Shown piece by piece: positions 23,916 to 34,487 of a stretch of 64,000 bases of DNA. The notes below the pieces were generated by a model, which was not told the origin of the DNA, ran no database searches, and was given only the letters and a program-made list of their open reading frames with translations. The translations under genes were made by a program, and so were the position numbers. Source of the stretch: Bacteroidota bacterium (GTDB lineage: Bacteria > Bacteroidota > Bacteroidia > Chitinophagales > Chitinophagaceae); assembly GCA_023437225.1 (NCBI GenBank), contig JAEZGS010000016.1, positions 1 to 64,000 of the forward strand, read 5' to 3'. The stretch's first letter is position 1. Each line of letters opens with the position of its first letter.

Positions 23916-26504
23916 TTATTGAATAACGAGTTGCCCGCTGCCTTCCTGTCTTGCTTTTCTAATAACACGATAGAAATACACTCCCGCAGAAAAGCCGGCT
24001 AGTGAGATATCGTTATGAACGTCCTCGAGCGGCTTTCTTAACAGCAGTCTGCCAAACGAATCATAGATCTGCAATTCCACTCCTTCAAAATCCTGTATTG
24101 CAATAGTAATCTTGTTGTTTTTACGCGTGGGATTTGGGTAAGCGATGACGACATCTTTCGGCCAGTGAAAAACTCTTTCAATGTTGCTGTAAAATTGTGA
24201 TGAAGCGGTGGTTAAGCGAACACGGTATTCATTGTACCCCGCCACTATCGCCTCGTCCTGCCATTCAAAGTTTAGGGCGTTGAGATTAACCACAGTAGTA
24301 AGATCCACCCATTCAGAACCTTTCTTTTTTTGAAGCGTAACAGAATGAAGGCCTGCTAAAGCAGACAAACTAAGCCGCAACCTGGTGACATCGACCAGGC
24401 CATCGGCCAAAAATTGGCTGTAGTAACATGAAACACCCTGGATATCGTATTGAATCGCAAGGCTTCTAAGCGCCTCAATAGCGCCGAATTTTGGGGCGAC
24501 AGCAAAGTGTTTAGACGGGCCGATCGACGTAACCCACATCGTATCCGAAACTGTAGCTACCCGTTCCATATATTTTTCTCCCAATCTATAGATGTTGAAA
24601 CTGTCGGCTACCGCATTTCTCCAAAACAACATAACCGAATCTCCACATACATATCCCACTTTGAGGGAAGGTTGCCTGCTGATTGTAAACAGGTCTGAAA
24701 TATATGCGGTGTCTGCAGTTTCAATCTTTAACTGACCGGTTCCCGTCGTTGAAGTGGGAACCCAGCGGTGAAATTGAGTTCCCAATTCGACGCTGCCGAT
24801 ATTTTTCCAAATGCCACCGGCTTCCCGGAAATAGAGATTAGCGCTTCCCGAAACGGACGTTCTCCAACGGAGTACGCTGCTGTGTCCGGCTTCCAGGTGG
24901 TCGTTCGCTACTGGAAAATTCCATTTGAAGTAAAATTTGTCTTCAAGTAACCAACTTAGCGAAAACGGCTGCGATCCTGTCAGCCGGGATCCATCAACAA
25001 TGATCCGGTAACTGCCTGGGCGGGGAAGATGAACAACCACCTGCTCAATGTTGTTGAGGGTGTCAACGCCCGGCATCGCCGGCAAACCCAGCGAGTCTAT
25101 ATGAGGAAAGCTGCTCAGTACCAACGGTCGGATCGTCCCGCCATCAGGATCTTCAACTGATAGGTCCAGGTTGTTGATAAGCGCATGGTGTGCGTTTGGC
25201 GAGGCGGGCGGGTCGAGCCATGCGAGCGTTATCTTCAGACTGGCAATGTTTTCGGGAACAATGAGGTTTACATTTTTTGTTTGTCTGGAATCTACGGTGT
25301 CAGAATAGTGATCTCCATTCAGAATCGCCTGTATTGCTTTGTATGCATCTACACTTCCAAACCCCGAGACGAAATCCGGCCCGGGCTTTAACAGGTCGGT
25401 GGCGGTATTAACAAGTACAGCACGAAGCAGCGCTGATGTCGGTAATATGCCGTTTTTGCTGCGATAGGCATCCTGAAGTGCAATGCTGATACCTGAAACC
25501 ATTGCTGCGGCACCGGAACTCCCTTCCTGGCCAAAAGCGACGAGCTCCGGCTTGATCCTACCATCGTAAGCGGGTCCACGCGAGCTGCGACTTTCAACAT
25601 TATAGAAGGAATCAATCGCTCCAACCACGAGCGAATTTTTGGACATTTTGAAACTGCCCGAAAGATTCGCGGCGGGAAGACCAGCGTACCTGCCGTGGCC
25701 GGGTGTTTCCAGGCCGATATTTCCTGCCGAAAAAACGTGTAGTAGCCATGGCTGTTCAATAGAAAGCTGATCATATGCTGCCGCATCTGTAGCGTAATAG
25801 TTTTCGATGCCAGTTCCGTATGAATGATTTTGAACCGATATGGAGCTTGCAATATATAATTGCGGGTTGTCTGGCAACAGTGTTTCGAAAGAAGATGAAT
25901 GTACCCTTGCTCCCCATGCAGCACCCTTTGAGAATGGAGAACTGTTACCTGCGCCGGCTGCGATGGTTGCCATGCGCGTCGCATGGCTGGAAGAAGCAGA
26001 GGGCGATGATTGATCGAAAACTACCCGGTTAATAAGGTCGATGTCTGAGCTGTCGAATGCCTGCTCTTTAATTGAAAGGGAAAACCCGGTTCCGTTATAG
26101 GAGGGATATAATCCGTGAAGCACATTTACCTGGTTGGTGGTAGGGTCGAAGCCGGGGATCAGGGTTTCCTCTTTTGCAACCCTCTGCAATTCAATAAATT
26201 TTACAAGCCCTTTCCTTACCAGCAAGCTGTCCAGGGTAGCAAGATCTGTACGTAGAAGCAGGCAATTATATTCTCTGATGACCTGGTTTTCTGGCACGTT
26301 GATTCCAGCATCTACGAGTGCCTCGATCGCTTTGGCAACGTTATGGACGTTTACAAGAACACGAATTTGCGCTGACCTTTCCAACGGTTTCCGGGCCGAC
26401 TCCCTCAAACGCGGAGATAACACATCGTTCAACTGCTGGCCGTAGCCAACTGATGACAGTAGCAGGAGGCAGAGGATCAGTTTAAACAAATGTCGGAGAT
26501 GCAT
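23916..26504 (-). CDS. Secreted subtilisin-like (S8) peptidase with T9SS C-terminal domain
   Basis: 862 residues: signal peptide (1-22), propeptide-like part, S8 domain (about 135-395), beta-rich part, fibronectin-like part, and a type IX sorting domain at the C terminus (YPNPTRKNNKITI through GVYFYRV). In the S8 domain the histidine is in SHATRMATIAAG (His174), the oxyanion Asn in SAGNIG (Asn262) and the nucleophile in GSSGAAAMVSG (Ser330). Where subtilases have D-T-G, this protein has SIKEQAFDSSDIDL, so Glu147 aligns with the catalytic Asp. It may be a modified or inactive peptidase. It sits on the opposite strand inside the str region. Confidence 0.88.
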   Translation of the reverse strand: MHLRHLFKLILCLLLLSSVGYGQQLNDVLSPRLRESARKPLERSAQIRVLVNVHNVAKAIEALVDAGINVPENQVIREYNCLLLRTDLATLDSLLVRKGLVKFIELQRVAKEETLIPGFDPTTNQVNVLHGLYPSYNGTGFSLSIKEQAFDSSDIDLINRVVFDQSSPSASSSHATRMATIAAGAGNSSPFSKGAAWGARVHSSSFETLLPDNPQLYIASSISVQNHSYGTGIENYYATDAAAYDQLSIEQPWLLHVFSAGNIGLETPGHGRYAGLPAANLSGSFKMSKNSLVVGAIDSFYNVESRSSRGPAYDGRIKPELVAFGQEGSSGAAAMVSGISIALQDAYRSKNGILPTSALLRAVLVNTATDLLKPGPDFVSGFGSVDAYKAIQAILNGDHYSDTVDSRQTKNVNLIVPENIASLKITLAWLDPPASPNAHHALINNLDLSVEDPDGGTIRPLVLSSFPHIDSLGLPAMPGVDTLNNIEQVVVHLPRPGSYRIIVDGSRLTGSQPFSLSWLLEDKFYFKWNFPVANDHLEAGHSSVLRWRTSVSGSANLYFREAGGIWKNIGSVELGTQFHRWVPTSTTGTGQLKIETADTAYISDLFTISRQPSLKVGYVCGDSVMLFWRNAVADSFNIYRLGEKYMERVATVSDTMWVTSIGPSKHFAVAPKFGAIEALRSLAIQYDIQGVSCYYSQFLADGLVDVTRLRLSLSALAGLHSVTLQKKKGSEWVDLTTVVNLNALNFEWQDEAIVAGYNEYRVRLTTASSQFYSNIERVFHWPKDVVIAYPNPTRKNNKITIAIQDFEGVELQIYDSFGRLLLRKPLEDVHNDISLAGFSAGVYFYRVIRKARQEGSGQLVIQ

Positions 26505-26757
26505 AAAAGGTGTTGCTCTAAAGATAAGCGTGGATCAATTTGCGAAGCTGGAATTTTTCAGGACCAGGGATAAAAAAATTTAAAGGAAATACGCATTTGC
26601 CAAAAGGTTTTCGAACAGTGCAGTCGTTCAACAAGATAAGACTAGAACACTAACCGTTATAATCAGTAATTGCAACAGGGTTTCATTTTTTCTGAGCAGT
26701 CGAATCTAAGGAAATGTTAAATTGATGATGTAGTAACCAATATAAATCAAACCAATT

Positions 26758-27555
26758 ATGAAACAAACTTTCCTGAAGTGTCTGTCAGGCGCTCTTGTAA
26801 TGGGTATACTCATTACCGCCTGTAAGAAGAATGCCGATGTGATCCACAATGAAGAGCCAGGTGTATCCCAAACCGCTCTTGACAAGATTTATGCATTAGG
26901 ATTCAGTAACAAGAACGTTGTAAAAGATGGCGATGGTTATGTTGTTGAAGGCGACATCTATCTTTCTGAAAAGGATTTGAATTCCAAGCCCGAAATGGTG
27001 TTCTTGCGGGTGGGACAGGAAGAGCAGTATCGCACGATGAATATTGTGCGAGCTCCCAGGGAAATAACCGTGAGCATTGCCAGTAAGCTGCCTTCATCTT
27101 ATGTAGCGGCACTAGATGAGGCATTAGCCAGATACAATGCTGAAAACCTCACCATTACTTTCAGACGAGTAAGTTCCGGGGCCAACATAAGCATCGTTTC
27201 AGCGGGGGGTAATTTCCTGGCTTCCGCCGGATTCCCATCTTCCACTGGCGCGCCATATAGCCAGATCAAGGTAAACTCAAGGGCAATTGGAAATCAGCCC
27301 CAAAGTACAGTTGCAACAATTCTGGCGCATGAGATCGGGCATTGCATTGGATTCCGTCATACTGATTATTACAACCGTGCAATCAGTTGCGGAGGCGCTG
27401 CAAGCAACGAAGGTGCATCAACTGTTGGCGCAATCCTTATTCCGGGAACTCCGTCTACAGCGGAGAAAGGGTCTTTCATGCTTGCCTGTATCGGTTCTGG
27501 TGAAAATCGTCCTTTCACAAGTAACGATAAAACAGCTTTAGATTACATGTACTAA
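26758..27555 (+). CDS. Lipoprotein zinc metallopeptidase, M57/HEIGH type
   Basis: 265 residues. The N terminus has a lipobox LITAC with the lipidated Cys22. The catalytic motif is HEIGHCIGFRHTDY (191-204), which gives His191, Glu192, His195 and a third ligand His201. This matches the dual-action HEIGH (M57) family rather than the M10/M12 forms, although the metzincin spacing HExxHxxGxxH is the same. A late Met in GSFMLAC may act as the Met-turn. Substrate unknown. It lies between the S8 peptidase gene and fusA with its own terminator. Confidence 0.85.
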   Translation: MKQTFLKCLSGALVMGILITACKKNADVIHNEEPGVSQTALDKIYALGFSNKNVVKDGDGYVVEGDIYLSEKDLNSKPEMVFLRVGQEEQYRTMNIVRAPREITVSIASKLPSSYVAALDEALARYNAENLTITFRRVSSGANISIVSAGGNFLASAGFPSSTGAPYSQIKVNSRAIGNQPQSTVATILAHEIGHCIGFRHTDYYNRAISCGGAASNEGASTVGAILIPGTPSTAEKGSFMLACIGSGENRPFTSNDKTALDYMY

Positions 27556-27617
27556 TGAATTAAGTCAAATCAGCCACAAACCAGATCATTACAAACTATT
27601 AAACGTTCAGTTACTAC

Positions 27618-27642
27618 AGCCCTGCAATCGCAGGGCTTTTTT
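27618..27642 (+). terminator. Rho-independent terminator after M57 peptidase
   Basis: Stem AGCCCTGC (27618-27625) and GCAGGGCT (27630-27637), AATC loop, then a run of T. It separates this gene from fusA. Confidence 0.85.
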
Positions 27643-27709
27643 AATGCACAATGCATATCAACAATTCAATAAAATCAAAACAAAAATGTTCAGGATAGTC
27701 AGAATTAAT

Positions 27710-27717
27710 TACCTTTG
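27710..27717 (+). promoter_or_regulatory. Bacteroidota -7 element TACCTTTG before fusA
   Basis: Full TAnnTTTG match ending 60 bases before the fusA ATG. A TGTTC sits about 19 bases upstream in the -33 position. Confidence 0.6.
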
Positions 27718-27777
27718 CGCACCCAAAACCGGGAAGTCTCATTCCCATTAATTTAAAAGAAAATACAAACGCAAGTC

Positions 27778-29922
27778 ATGGCAGACTTAAGATTTCAAAG
27801 AAACTTTGGTATTGCGGCCCATATTGATGCCGGTAAAACCACCACCACCGAGCGTATCCTGCGCTATACCGGTATGATCCACAAGATCGGTGAAGTACAC
27901 GAAGGAGCAGCTACCACCGACTGGATGGAGCAAGAGAAGGAGAGAGGTATTACCATCACGTCCGCAGCAGTGAGTTGCCAGTGGAACTTCCCAACGGTGC
28001 TGGGGAAAGCAGATGCAAATACAAAAAAATATTATTTCAACATCATTGATACTCCGGGCCACGTTGACTTTACCGTTGAGGTAGAACGTTCCATGCGTGT
28101 TCTAGATGGTCTGATTGCCTTGTTTTCCGCTGTTGACGGTGTAGAACCGCAAAGCGAAACAGTTTGGCGCCAGGCGAATCGTTACAACGTTCCACGTATT
28201 GGCTTCGTGAATAAAATGGACCGCAGTGGTGCTGACTTTCTTAACGTAGTTAAGCAGGTTAAGGAAATGCTTGGAAGCAAAGCGGTTCCTTTACAATTGC
28301 CGATAGGGGCTGAAGATGATTTCAAAGGAGTGGTTGATCTTATCAAGATGAAAGGAATCATCTGGGATATGGAAACAGAAGGGATGACTTACAAGGAAAT
28401 CCCCGTTCCCGAGAACATGATTGAGGATGCGAACGAGTGGAGAGCACACCTGGTTGAAGCTGTGGCTGAATACGATGACGCGTTAATGGAAAAGTTCTTT
28501 GACGATCCGAATACCATTACTGAAGATGAAATGCACGCGGCAATCCGCAAAGCGACGATCGACCTTTCGATCGTGCCGATGATGTGTGGTTCTTCGTTCA
28601 AAAATAAAGGAGTTCAAACTGCATTGGATGCTGTTTGTCGCTACCTCCCAAGCCCGATGGATATTGAGGCTGTGAAGGGTACCGATCCTGATACAGGAGA
28701 AGAAATCCTCCGCAAACCAGATGCGAAAGAACCATTCGCGGCCCTGGCCTTTAAGATCATGACCGATCCTTTTGTGGGGCGTCTTGCATTCTTCCGGGTT
28801 TATAGCGGTCATCTCGATGCAGGTTCTTACGTTCTAAACGTTCGTAGCGGTAAAAAAGAGCGCATCAGCCGCATCATGAAAATGTTTGCCAACAAGCAGA
28901 ATCCGATCGACTTCATTGAAGCCGGCGATATCGGTGCAGCAGTTGGTTTTAAAGAGATCAAAACAGGAGATACTCTTTGTCATGAAGATCATCCGATCGT
29001 ACTGGAAAACATGTTTATTCCTGAGCCGGTGATCTCGATCGCGATCGAGCCAAAAGCGCAGGCAGACGTGGACAAAATGGGTATGGCGATAGCTAAACTT
29101 GTTGAGGAAGATCCAACCCTTCGTGTAAAAACAGACGAAGATTCGGGTCAGACGATCCTTAGTGGTATGGGTGAATTACACCTGGAGATCATTGTAGATC
29201 GTATGCGCCGCGAATTTAAAGTTGAATTGAACCAGGGTGCTCCCCAGGTTGCTTATAAAGAAGCGTTCCGTGCAACGATCGAACACCGTGAAACGCTGAA
29301 GAAGCAAACCGGTGGTCGCGGTAAATTCGCTGACATCGTATTTGAATTTGGCCCTGCTGACCAAGAGTGGCTGAAAGAAAATCCCGGTAAATCACTGCAG
29401 TTCATTAATGATATTTTCGGTGGATCTATTCCCCGTGAATTTATCCCTGCAATTCAGAAAGGATTTGAGCAGGCGATTTCAAATGGTGTTCTCGCCAATT
29501 ACCCGGTTGAGAATGTAAGGGTGAGAATATTTGATGGTAGCTACCACCAGGTTGACTCCGACTCGATGTCGTTTGAACTTTGTGCGAAAGCCGGATTCCG
29601 TGAAGCTGCAAGAAAGGCGAAGCCGGTATTGCTTGAGCCAATCATGCGCGTGGAAGTAATTACACCTGAGCAATACATGGGTGATGTTACGGGTGACCTT
29701 AACCGCCGCCGTGGTATGCTTGAGGGTATGGACAGTCGCGCAGGAGCGCAGGTTATCAAAGCGAAAGTACCTTTGAGCGAAATGTTTGGTTATGTTACCC
29801 AGCTTCGTTCATTGTCTTCCGGACGTGCGAGCTCTACGATGGAATTCTCGCATTACAGCCCGGCGCCTGCAAACATCTCTGAAGAGGTGATAGCAAAAGT
29901 AAAAGGTGCGAAGGTTAACTAA
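27778..29922 (+). CDS. fusA: Elongation factor G
   Basis: GTPase that drives ribosome translocation. 714 residues. G1 motif [15 protein letters not shown] near residue 14, G2 region [19 protein letters not shown] near 45, G3 DTPGHVDFT near 89 and G4 NKMD near 143. Domains II to V follow, with domain [15 protein letters not shown] near 513. It has its own promoter and a strong terminator, so it forms a separate unit rather than part of an rpsL-rpsG-fusA transcript. A second EF-G could exist elsewhere in such genomes. Confidence 0.98.
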   Translation: MADLRFQRNFGIAAHIDAGKTTTTERILRYTGMIHKIGEVHEGAATTDWMEQEKERGITITSAAVSCQWNFPTVLGKADANTKKYYFNIIDTPGHVDFTVEVERSMRVLDGLIALFSAVDGVEPQSETVWRQANRYNVPRIGFVNKMDRSGADFLNVVKQVKEMLGSKAVPLQLPIGAEDDFKGVVDLIKMKGIIWDMETEGMTYKEIPVPENMIEDANEWRAHLVEAVAEYDDALMEKFFDDPNTITEDEMHAAIRKATIDLSIVPMMCGSSFKNKGVQTALDAVCRYLPSPMDIEAVKGTDPDTGEEILRKPDAKEPFAALAFKIMTDPFVGRLAFFRVYSGHLDAGSYVLNVRSGKKERISRIMKMFANKQNPIDFIEAGDIGAAVGFKEIKTGDTLCHEDHPIVLENMFIPEPVISIAIEPKAQADVDKMGMAIAKLVEEDPTLRVKTDEDSGQTILSGMGELHLEIIVDRMRREFKVELNQGAPQVAYKEAFRATIEHRETLKKQTGGRGKFADIVFEFGPADQEWLKENPGKSLQFINDIFGGSIPREFIPAIQKGFEQAISNGVLANYPVENVRVRIFDGSYHQVDSDSMSFELCAKAGFREAARKAKPVLLEPIMRVEVITPEQYMGDVTGDLNRRRGMLEGMDSRAGAQVIKAKVPLSEMFGYVTQLRSLSSGRASSTMEFSHYSPAPANISEEVIAKVKGAKVN

Positions 29923-29941
29923 GAATACCTCGTAATAATAG

Positions 29942-29974
29942 AAAAGCCGATGAGTGATCATCGGCTTTTTTTTT
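29942..29974 (+). terminator. Rho-independent terminator after fusA
   Basis: A 12-base stem AAAAGCCGATGA / TCATCGGCTTTT with a GTGA (GNRA) loop, then a run of T to 29974. Confidence 0.9.
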
Positions 29975-29993
29975 GTGCGAAATGTTCTGCAAA

Positions 29994-31127
29994 TTATTCC
30001 GGGCAAACAAGGAATCCGTTGTCAACTTTACCGTCAACGTAGTTCTCATTGATGTCTTCAATGGTTTCCTGGATTTGCTTAGCTCTGTAGTCTGTGTTGC
30101 AACCACCGAGAACAGCGTTAGCCAGAGCGAGGAATTCGTTTACCGTCATTCCGGCAAATGTGCCAGAGCCGATCTCCATATCGCCAAGGTTCAGGTCTCC
30201 GCTTCCGAATGTTTCATCCGCTTCATCAAAACCAACCGATAATGTAAGAGCCACAACGTGTCCTACCAATACATTCTTGATTGAAGCTGGATCAGTGTAG
30301 GATGCACTCAGCACTGCTGCTTCGCCGCCAGTGGGGAGAAGGTCAGTTATCGCCTGGGCAGTCGTCAAGGTGATGGTATTTCCGCTTTCGCATCCAACGA
30401 CCAGAGTGCCAAAAATGGATTCAAAGTTTGTATGCAAATAGGTTCCAGGATTTCCACCTTTTGGAACCGCGCCCCAACCACCTGGTGTTTGAGTACGACC
30501 AGGGCCACATTCCCCATCTGGAGGGCACTCAGGGAGGCAATATTTAAAAATTCTCTGGTGCGGCTGGCTACCTACTTCTTCCGCATTTTCAGGATCCGGG
30601 TAGCCACACAGTTGGTCTGTTCCATTGGCAAGGTAGGTCGTTACATTAAGGGCGAAATAGATGCACTTGTCAATGAACTCGGAATTTGCCACCTTCAGTG
30701 TCATTGTTGTTACACCTGCCCTTGGGGTGAATTGATAGAACGCATCATACACAAACGGACCTCCGCAGGCTGTCCATCTCCACTGATCACGTAAGTCAAA
30801 AAGGATCTGGTCGCGATCATCGTAATTAAATTTGATTTTTGTCAACACCCGACCCGCATCGGCAGTTAGTGTCAGGTAAGTAAATTCTTCGTCACTTACA
30901 ATGGTGACCGTACCCATGTGCCGTTCAGTCATATCCGGGAGAAGGCTAACAAGGGGCATGACAAGCGGTTCTCCGCATTCTTCGACTTGTCCCATATCAA
31001 TAGACGTGGGAACCGTGATAGCATCGCTTTCAAAACGTTCGTCCGCAGGCGTTTGTACCTGTTTCTGACATCCGAATAAGAATGCTGATACTGCCAACGC
31101 AAGCAGACCTTTGGTTAAGATTCGCAT
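29994..31127 (-). CDS. Lipoprotein with TQTPGGWGA module, function unknown
   Basis: 377 residues from the ATG whose complement is at 31125-31127; a TTG two codons upstream is rejected. The signal peptide ends in FLFGC, with lipidated Cys20. The first half (about 50-175) is beta-rich and cysteine-containing. A Cys-rich linker (LPECPPDGECGPGR) leads to TQTPGGWGA (212-220) and NPGTYLHTNFESIFG, after which comes LTLTTAQAITDLLPTGGEAAVL. This last module recurs in secreted proteins of Bacteroidota and other phyla, but I know no function for it. On the opposite strand between fusA and rpsJ. Confidence 0.75.
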   Translation of the reverse strand: MRILTKGLLALAVSAFLFGCQKQVQTPADERFESDAITVPTSIDMGQVEECGEPLVMPLVSLLPDMTERHMGTVTIVSDEEFTYLTLTADAGRVLTKIKFNYDDRDQILFDLRDQWRWTACGGPFVYDAFYQFTPRAGVTTMTLKVANSEFIDKCIYFALNVTTYLANGTDQLCGYPDPENAEEVGSQPHQRIFKYCLPECPPDGECGPGRTQTPGGWGAVPKGGNPGTYLHTNFESIFGTLVVGCESGNTITLTTAQAITDLLPTGGEAAVLSASYTDPASIKNVLVGHVVALTLSVGFDEADETFGSGDLNLGDMEIGSGTFAGMTVNEFLALANAVLGGCNTDYRAKQIQETIEDINENYVDGKVDNGFLVCPE

Positions 31128-31319
31128 AAACAAAAGTTTAATGGTTAATGAATACTGTTAAGCATGCAATTAAAGAGGAAGCGCGAGGTTTTCCAGAGAT
31201 GGGAGGTGAAGAGTGAAAGTAGACTAACGGGCGTTCAGATACTAGTATGTTGGGAAAAAAAAAGCCGCATTATTTTATAAAAACTCCGGTATTTCTTTTG
31301 TTGATATGGAATGAACTGT

Positions 31320-31327
31320 TACCTTTG
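31320..31327 (+). promoter_or_regulatory. Bacteroidota promoter (TTTG-N19-TACCTTTG) of the S10 operon
   Basis: TACCTTTG matches the -7 element and a TTTG at 31297-31300 sits 19 bases upstream in the -33 position. It ends 29 bases before the rpsJ ATG. The best two-part promoter match in the window. Confidence 0.7.
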
Positions 31328-31356
31328 CATCCCATTCGAAAAATGGGAATTGATCT

Positions 31357-31662
31357 ATGTCACAGAGAATCAGAATCAAATTACAGTCCTACGACCACAA
31401 CCTGGTGGACAAATCTGCGGAGAAGATAGTGAAGACAGTACGTAGCACAGGAGCCGTTGTAACCGGTCCAATTCCTTTACCTACGCGTAAGAAGATCTTT
31501 ACTGTTCTGCGCTCGCCGCACGTTAACAAGAAGAGCCGCGAACAGTTCCAGTTGGCAACGCACAAGCGTTTACTGGATATTTATACTTCTTCTTCCAGGA
31601 CTGTGGACGCACTGAGCAAGTTGGATCTTCCCAGTGGTGTTGACGTAGAGATCAAAGCGTAA
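31357..31662 (+). CDS. rpsJ: 30S ribosomal protein S10
   Basis: 101 residues, usual length. [18 protein letters not shown] and [19 protein letters not shown] are family signatures. Forms part of the 30S head and the NusB antitermination complex. First gene of the S10 operon; a 274-base spacer separates it from rplC. Confidence 0.98.
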   Translation: MSQRIRIKLQSYDHNLVDKSAEKIVKTVRSTGAVVTGPIPLPTRKKIFTVLRSPHVNKKSREQFQLATHKRLLDIYTSSSRTVDALSKLDLPSGVDVEIKA

Positions 31663-31936
31663 GATACGTTGGCTTTGGCCATCGCTATAAATTAGTTCTT
31701 TCAATCCATCTCCCAAAACCGGTAATGCCGGAGAAAGGAGCGCTGGATATCTAAAGTAAACTCCGGGCAACCGGGAAACATATGAACTAGCCGTTCGAGG
31801 TTAGTTTACCGTTGGTACTTCCTCCGCCGTAGATGGCGAACACCGGAAAAGGTCAACGGCAAACGGGGATTGAAGTTCTGGTGTATTCATCATCAAACTG
31901 TCTCTTCAACCTTAGAAGGCACAAATCGAACAATTG
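31663..31936 (+). other. Long spacer between rpsJ and rplC, possible structured leader
   Basis: 274 bases without a coding frame, unusual for an S10 operon. Visible hairpins: CCGG/CCGG near 31720, CCGG-GCAA-CCGG (31763-31774), TACC-GTT-GGTA near 31810, and CGCC/GGCG near 31828. No TAnnTTTG element was seen in it. It could be an r-protein binding leader, a processing site, or an attenuator; this is inference. Confidence 0.5.
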
Positions 31937-32554
31937 ATGAAAGGAATTATTGGGAAAAAGATTGGGATGACCAGCATCTTCAGTCAGGATGGCAAGCAGA
32001 CAAGCTGCACCATCATCGAAGCGGGACCATGCGTGGTTACCCAGCTTAAGACCGTAGAGTCGGATGGCTACAATGCCACCCAGCTTGCATTCGGCGACAA
32101 AAAAGAGAAGCACACAATTGCTGCTGAGAAAAATCACTTCGCAAAGGCTAACACTTCAGCCAAGAAATTTGTAAAAGAATTCCGCGACTATTCAGTACAA
32201 AAGGCATTAGGTGAATCCATCACCGTTGATATATTTTCCGAAGGAGAAAAAGTTGATGTGGTTGGAACTACCAAGGGTAAAGGTTTCCAGGGTGTTGTAA
32301 AACGTCATGGTTTCCACGGGGTAGGTGAACAATCGCATGGTCAGCACGACCGTCAGAGAGCTCCGGGTTCTATCGGTAACTCATCCGATGCATCCAGGGT
32401 TTTCAAAGGTATGCGCATGGCCGGCCGTATGGGTGCTGACAGGGTTAAGATCAAAGGTCTTAAGGTCCTGAAGGTTTTCCCTGAAAAGAATTACATCCTG
32501 GTTGCAGGTTCTGTACCAGGTCATATCGGTTCAATTGTATTAATCCAGAAGTAA
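31937..32554 (+). CDS. rplC: 50S ribosomal protein L3
   Basis: 205 residues from ATG 31937 ([15 protein letters not shown]); the TTG one codon earlier is not needed. Early-assembly protein near the peptidyl transferase centre. [16 protein letters not shown] lies near residue 160, with the Gly/His-rich loop [17 protein letters not shown] before it. Confidence 0.98.
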   Translation: MKGIIGKKIGMTSIFSQDGKQTSCTIIEAGPCVVTQLKTVESDGYNATQLAFGDKKEKHTIAAEKNHFAKANTSAKKFVKEFRDYSVQKALGESITVDIFSEGEKVDVVGTTKGKGFQGVVKRHGFHGVGEQSHGQHDRQRAPGSIGNSSDASRVFKGMRMAGRMGADRVKIKGLKVLKVFPEKNYILVAGSVPGHIGSIVLIQK

Positions 32555-32572
32555 CAAATTAATCTTACTACG

Positions 32573-33214
32573 ATGCAAGTAGACGTTCTAAATATAAAGG
32601 GTGAGAAAACTGGTCGCTCTGTTGAGTTGCCTGACGAGATCTTTGGTGTTGAGCCAAACGATCACGTGATCTATCTCGCAGTTAAGCAATTTTTGGCTGC
32701 ACAGCGCCAGGGTACGCATAAGGTGAAGACACGCCTGGAAGTAAAAGGTTCCAGCAAGAAGTTGCACCGCCAGAAGGGTACCGGTGGTTCCCGTAAAGGT
32801 AATATCCGCAACCCGTTATATAAAGGTGGTGGATCTATCTTCGGACCTAAGCCACGCAGCTATGATTTCAAGCTTAACTATAAAGTGAAAGGCCTCGCGA
32901 AGTGTTCTGCACTTTCTTACAAGGTGAAGGAAAACAATCTTTTCATTCTTGAAGATGTGAAGCTTGAAGCTCCGAAAACGAAAGAGTTTGTAGGCATCCT
33001 GAGAAATCTTAAAGCAGACAACAAGAAGGTTCTTCTGTTGACTGGCGAACAGGATAACAATCTGCTGCTTTCATTCAGAAATCTTCCAAATGTGTTGGGT
33101 TACCAGTTCAACGATATGAACACATATGATATCGTGAACTCCCATGTTGTGATGATCACTGAAAGTGCGGCTAAGGCGATCGCAGAAGATATCCAGGAAA
33201 TAAGCGCTAATTAA
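32573..33214 (+). CDS. rplD: 50S ribosomal protein L4
   Basis: 213 residues. Binds 23S rRNA domain I and lines the exit tunnel. The tunnel loop KLHRQKGTGGSRKGNIRNPLYKGGG starts near residue 63. In enterobacteria L4 also represses this operon; whether it does so here is unknown, but a long spacer lies upstream of rplC. 18 bases after rplC. Confidence 0.98.
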   Translation: MQVDVLNIKGEKTGRSVELPDEIFGVEPNDHVIYLAVKQFLAAQRQGTHKVKTRLEVKGSSKKLHRQKGTGGSRKGNIRNPLYKGGGSIFGPKPRSYDFKLNYKVKGLAKCSALSYKVKENNLFILEDVKLEAPKTKEFVGILRNLKADNKKVLLLTGEQDNNLLLSFRNLPNVLGYQFNDMNTYDIVNSHVVMITESAAKAIAEDIQEISAN

Positions 33215-33235
33215 TCATTGATAAATTATTAAGAG

Positions 33236-33535
33236 ATGAAACTCTCTGAAGTTCTGATAAAACCAATTGTTACCGAGAAAAGCAACAAGCTTACTGATGT
33301 AAGAAGAACATATGCTTTTCGTGTTGACCGCAAGGCCAACAAACTCGAGGTAAAAAAAGCTATTGAAGAGTTCTATGGTGTAACTGTTACAGATGTAAAC
33401 ACTGTAGTGGTGCCTGGAAAAACAAAGACCAAGTTTACCAAAGCTGGTTTTATTTCCGGACGTAAGCCTGCTTTCAAGAAAGCTTATGTTACTGTTGCGG
33501 AAGGCGAGACGATCGACCTTTATGGCAACGTGTAA
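33236..33535 (+). CDS. rplW: 50S ribosomal protein L23
   Basis: 99 residues. Forms the docking site for SRP and trigger factor at the tunnel exit. KPIVTEKSNKLTDVRRTYAFRVDRKANK is the N-terminal signature (read near residues 8-36). 21 bases after rplD. Confidence 0.97.
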   Translation: MKLSEVLIKPIVTEKSNKLTDVRRTYAFRVDRKANKLEVKKAIEEFYGVTVTDVNTVVVPGKTKTKFTKAGFISGRKPAFKKAYVTVAEGETIDLYGNV

Positions 33536-33548
33536 AGAAAACAAGAAT

Positions 33549-33563
33549 GGCGCGTCAAACGCC
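33549..33563 (+). other. Hairpin in rplW-rplB spacer
   Basis: GGCG (33549-33552) and CGCC (33560-33563) with a 7-base loop. Short, and could be chance. Confidence 0.3.
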
Positions 33564-33602
33564 GCAAAGAATTGACCAATTTAAAACTGACAAGAACAGA
33601 CA

Positions 33603-34442
<840 letters not shown>

Positions 34443-34487
34443 CCGCTAGCACATCATTTTAAAAATTCAAATTAACTCATTAATAAT

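Noticed and set aside
25388..25984. 198-residue frame on the same strand within the S8 peptidase gene
   Set aside because: Out of frame with the peptidase, no conserved motif; the peptidase frame is continuous, so there is no sign of a frameshift.
31247..31429. 60-residue frame before rpsJ
   Set aside because: It spans the S10 promoter and the first codons of rpsJ in another frame; not a plausible gene.
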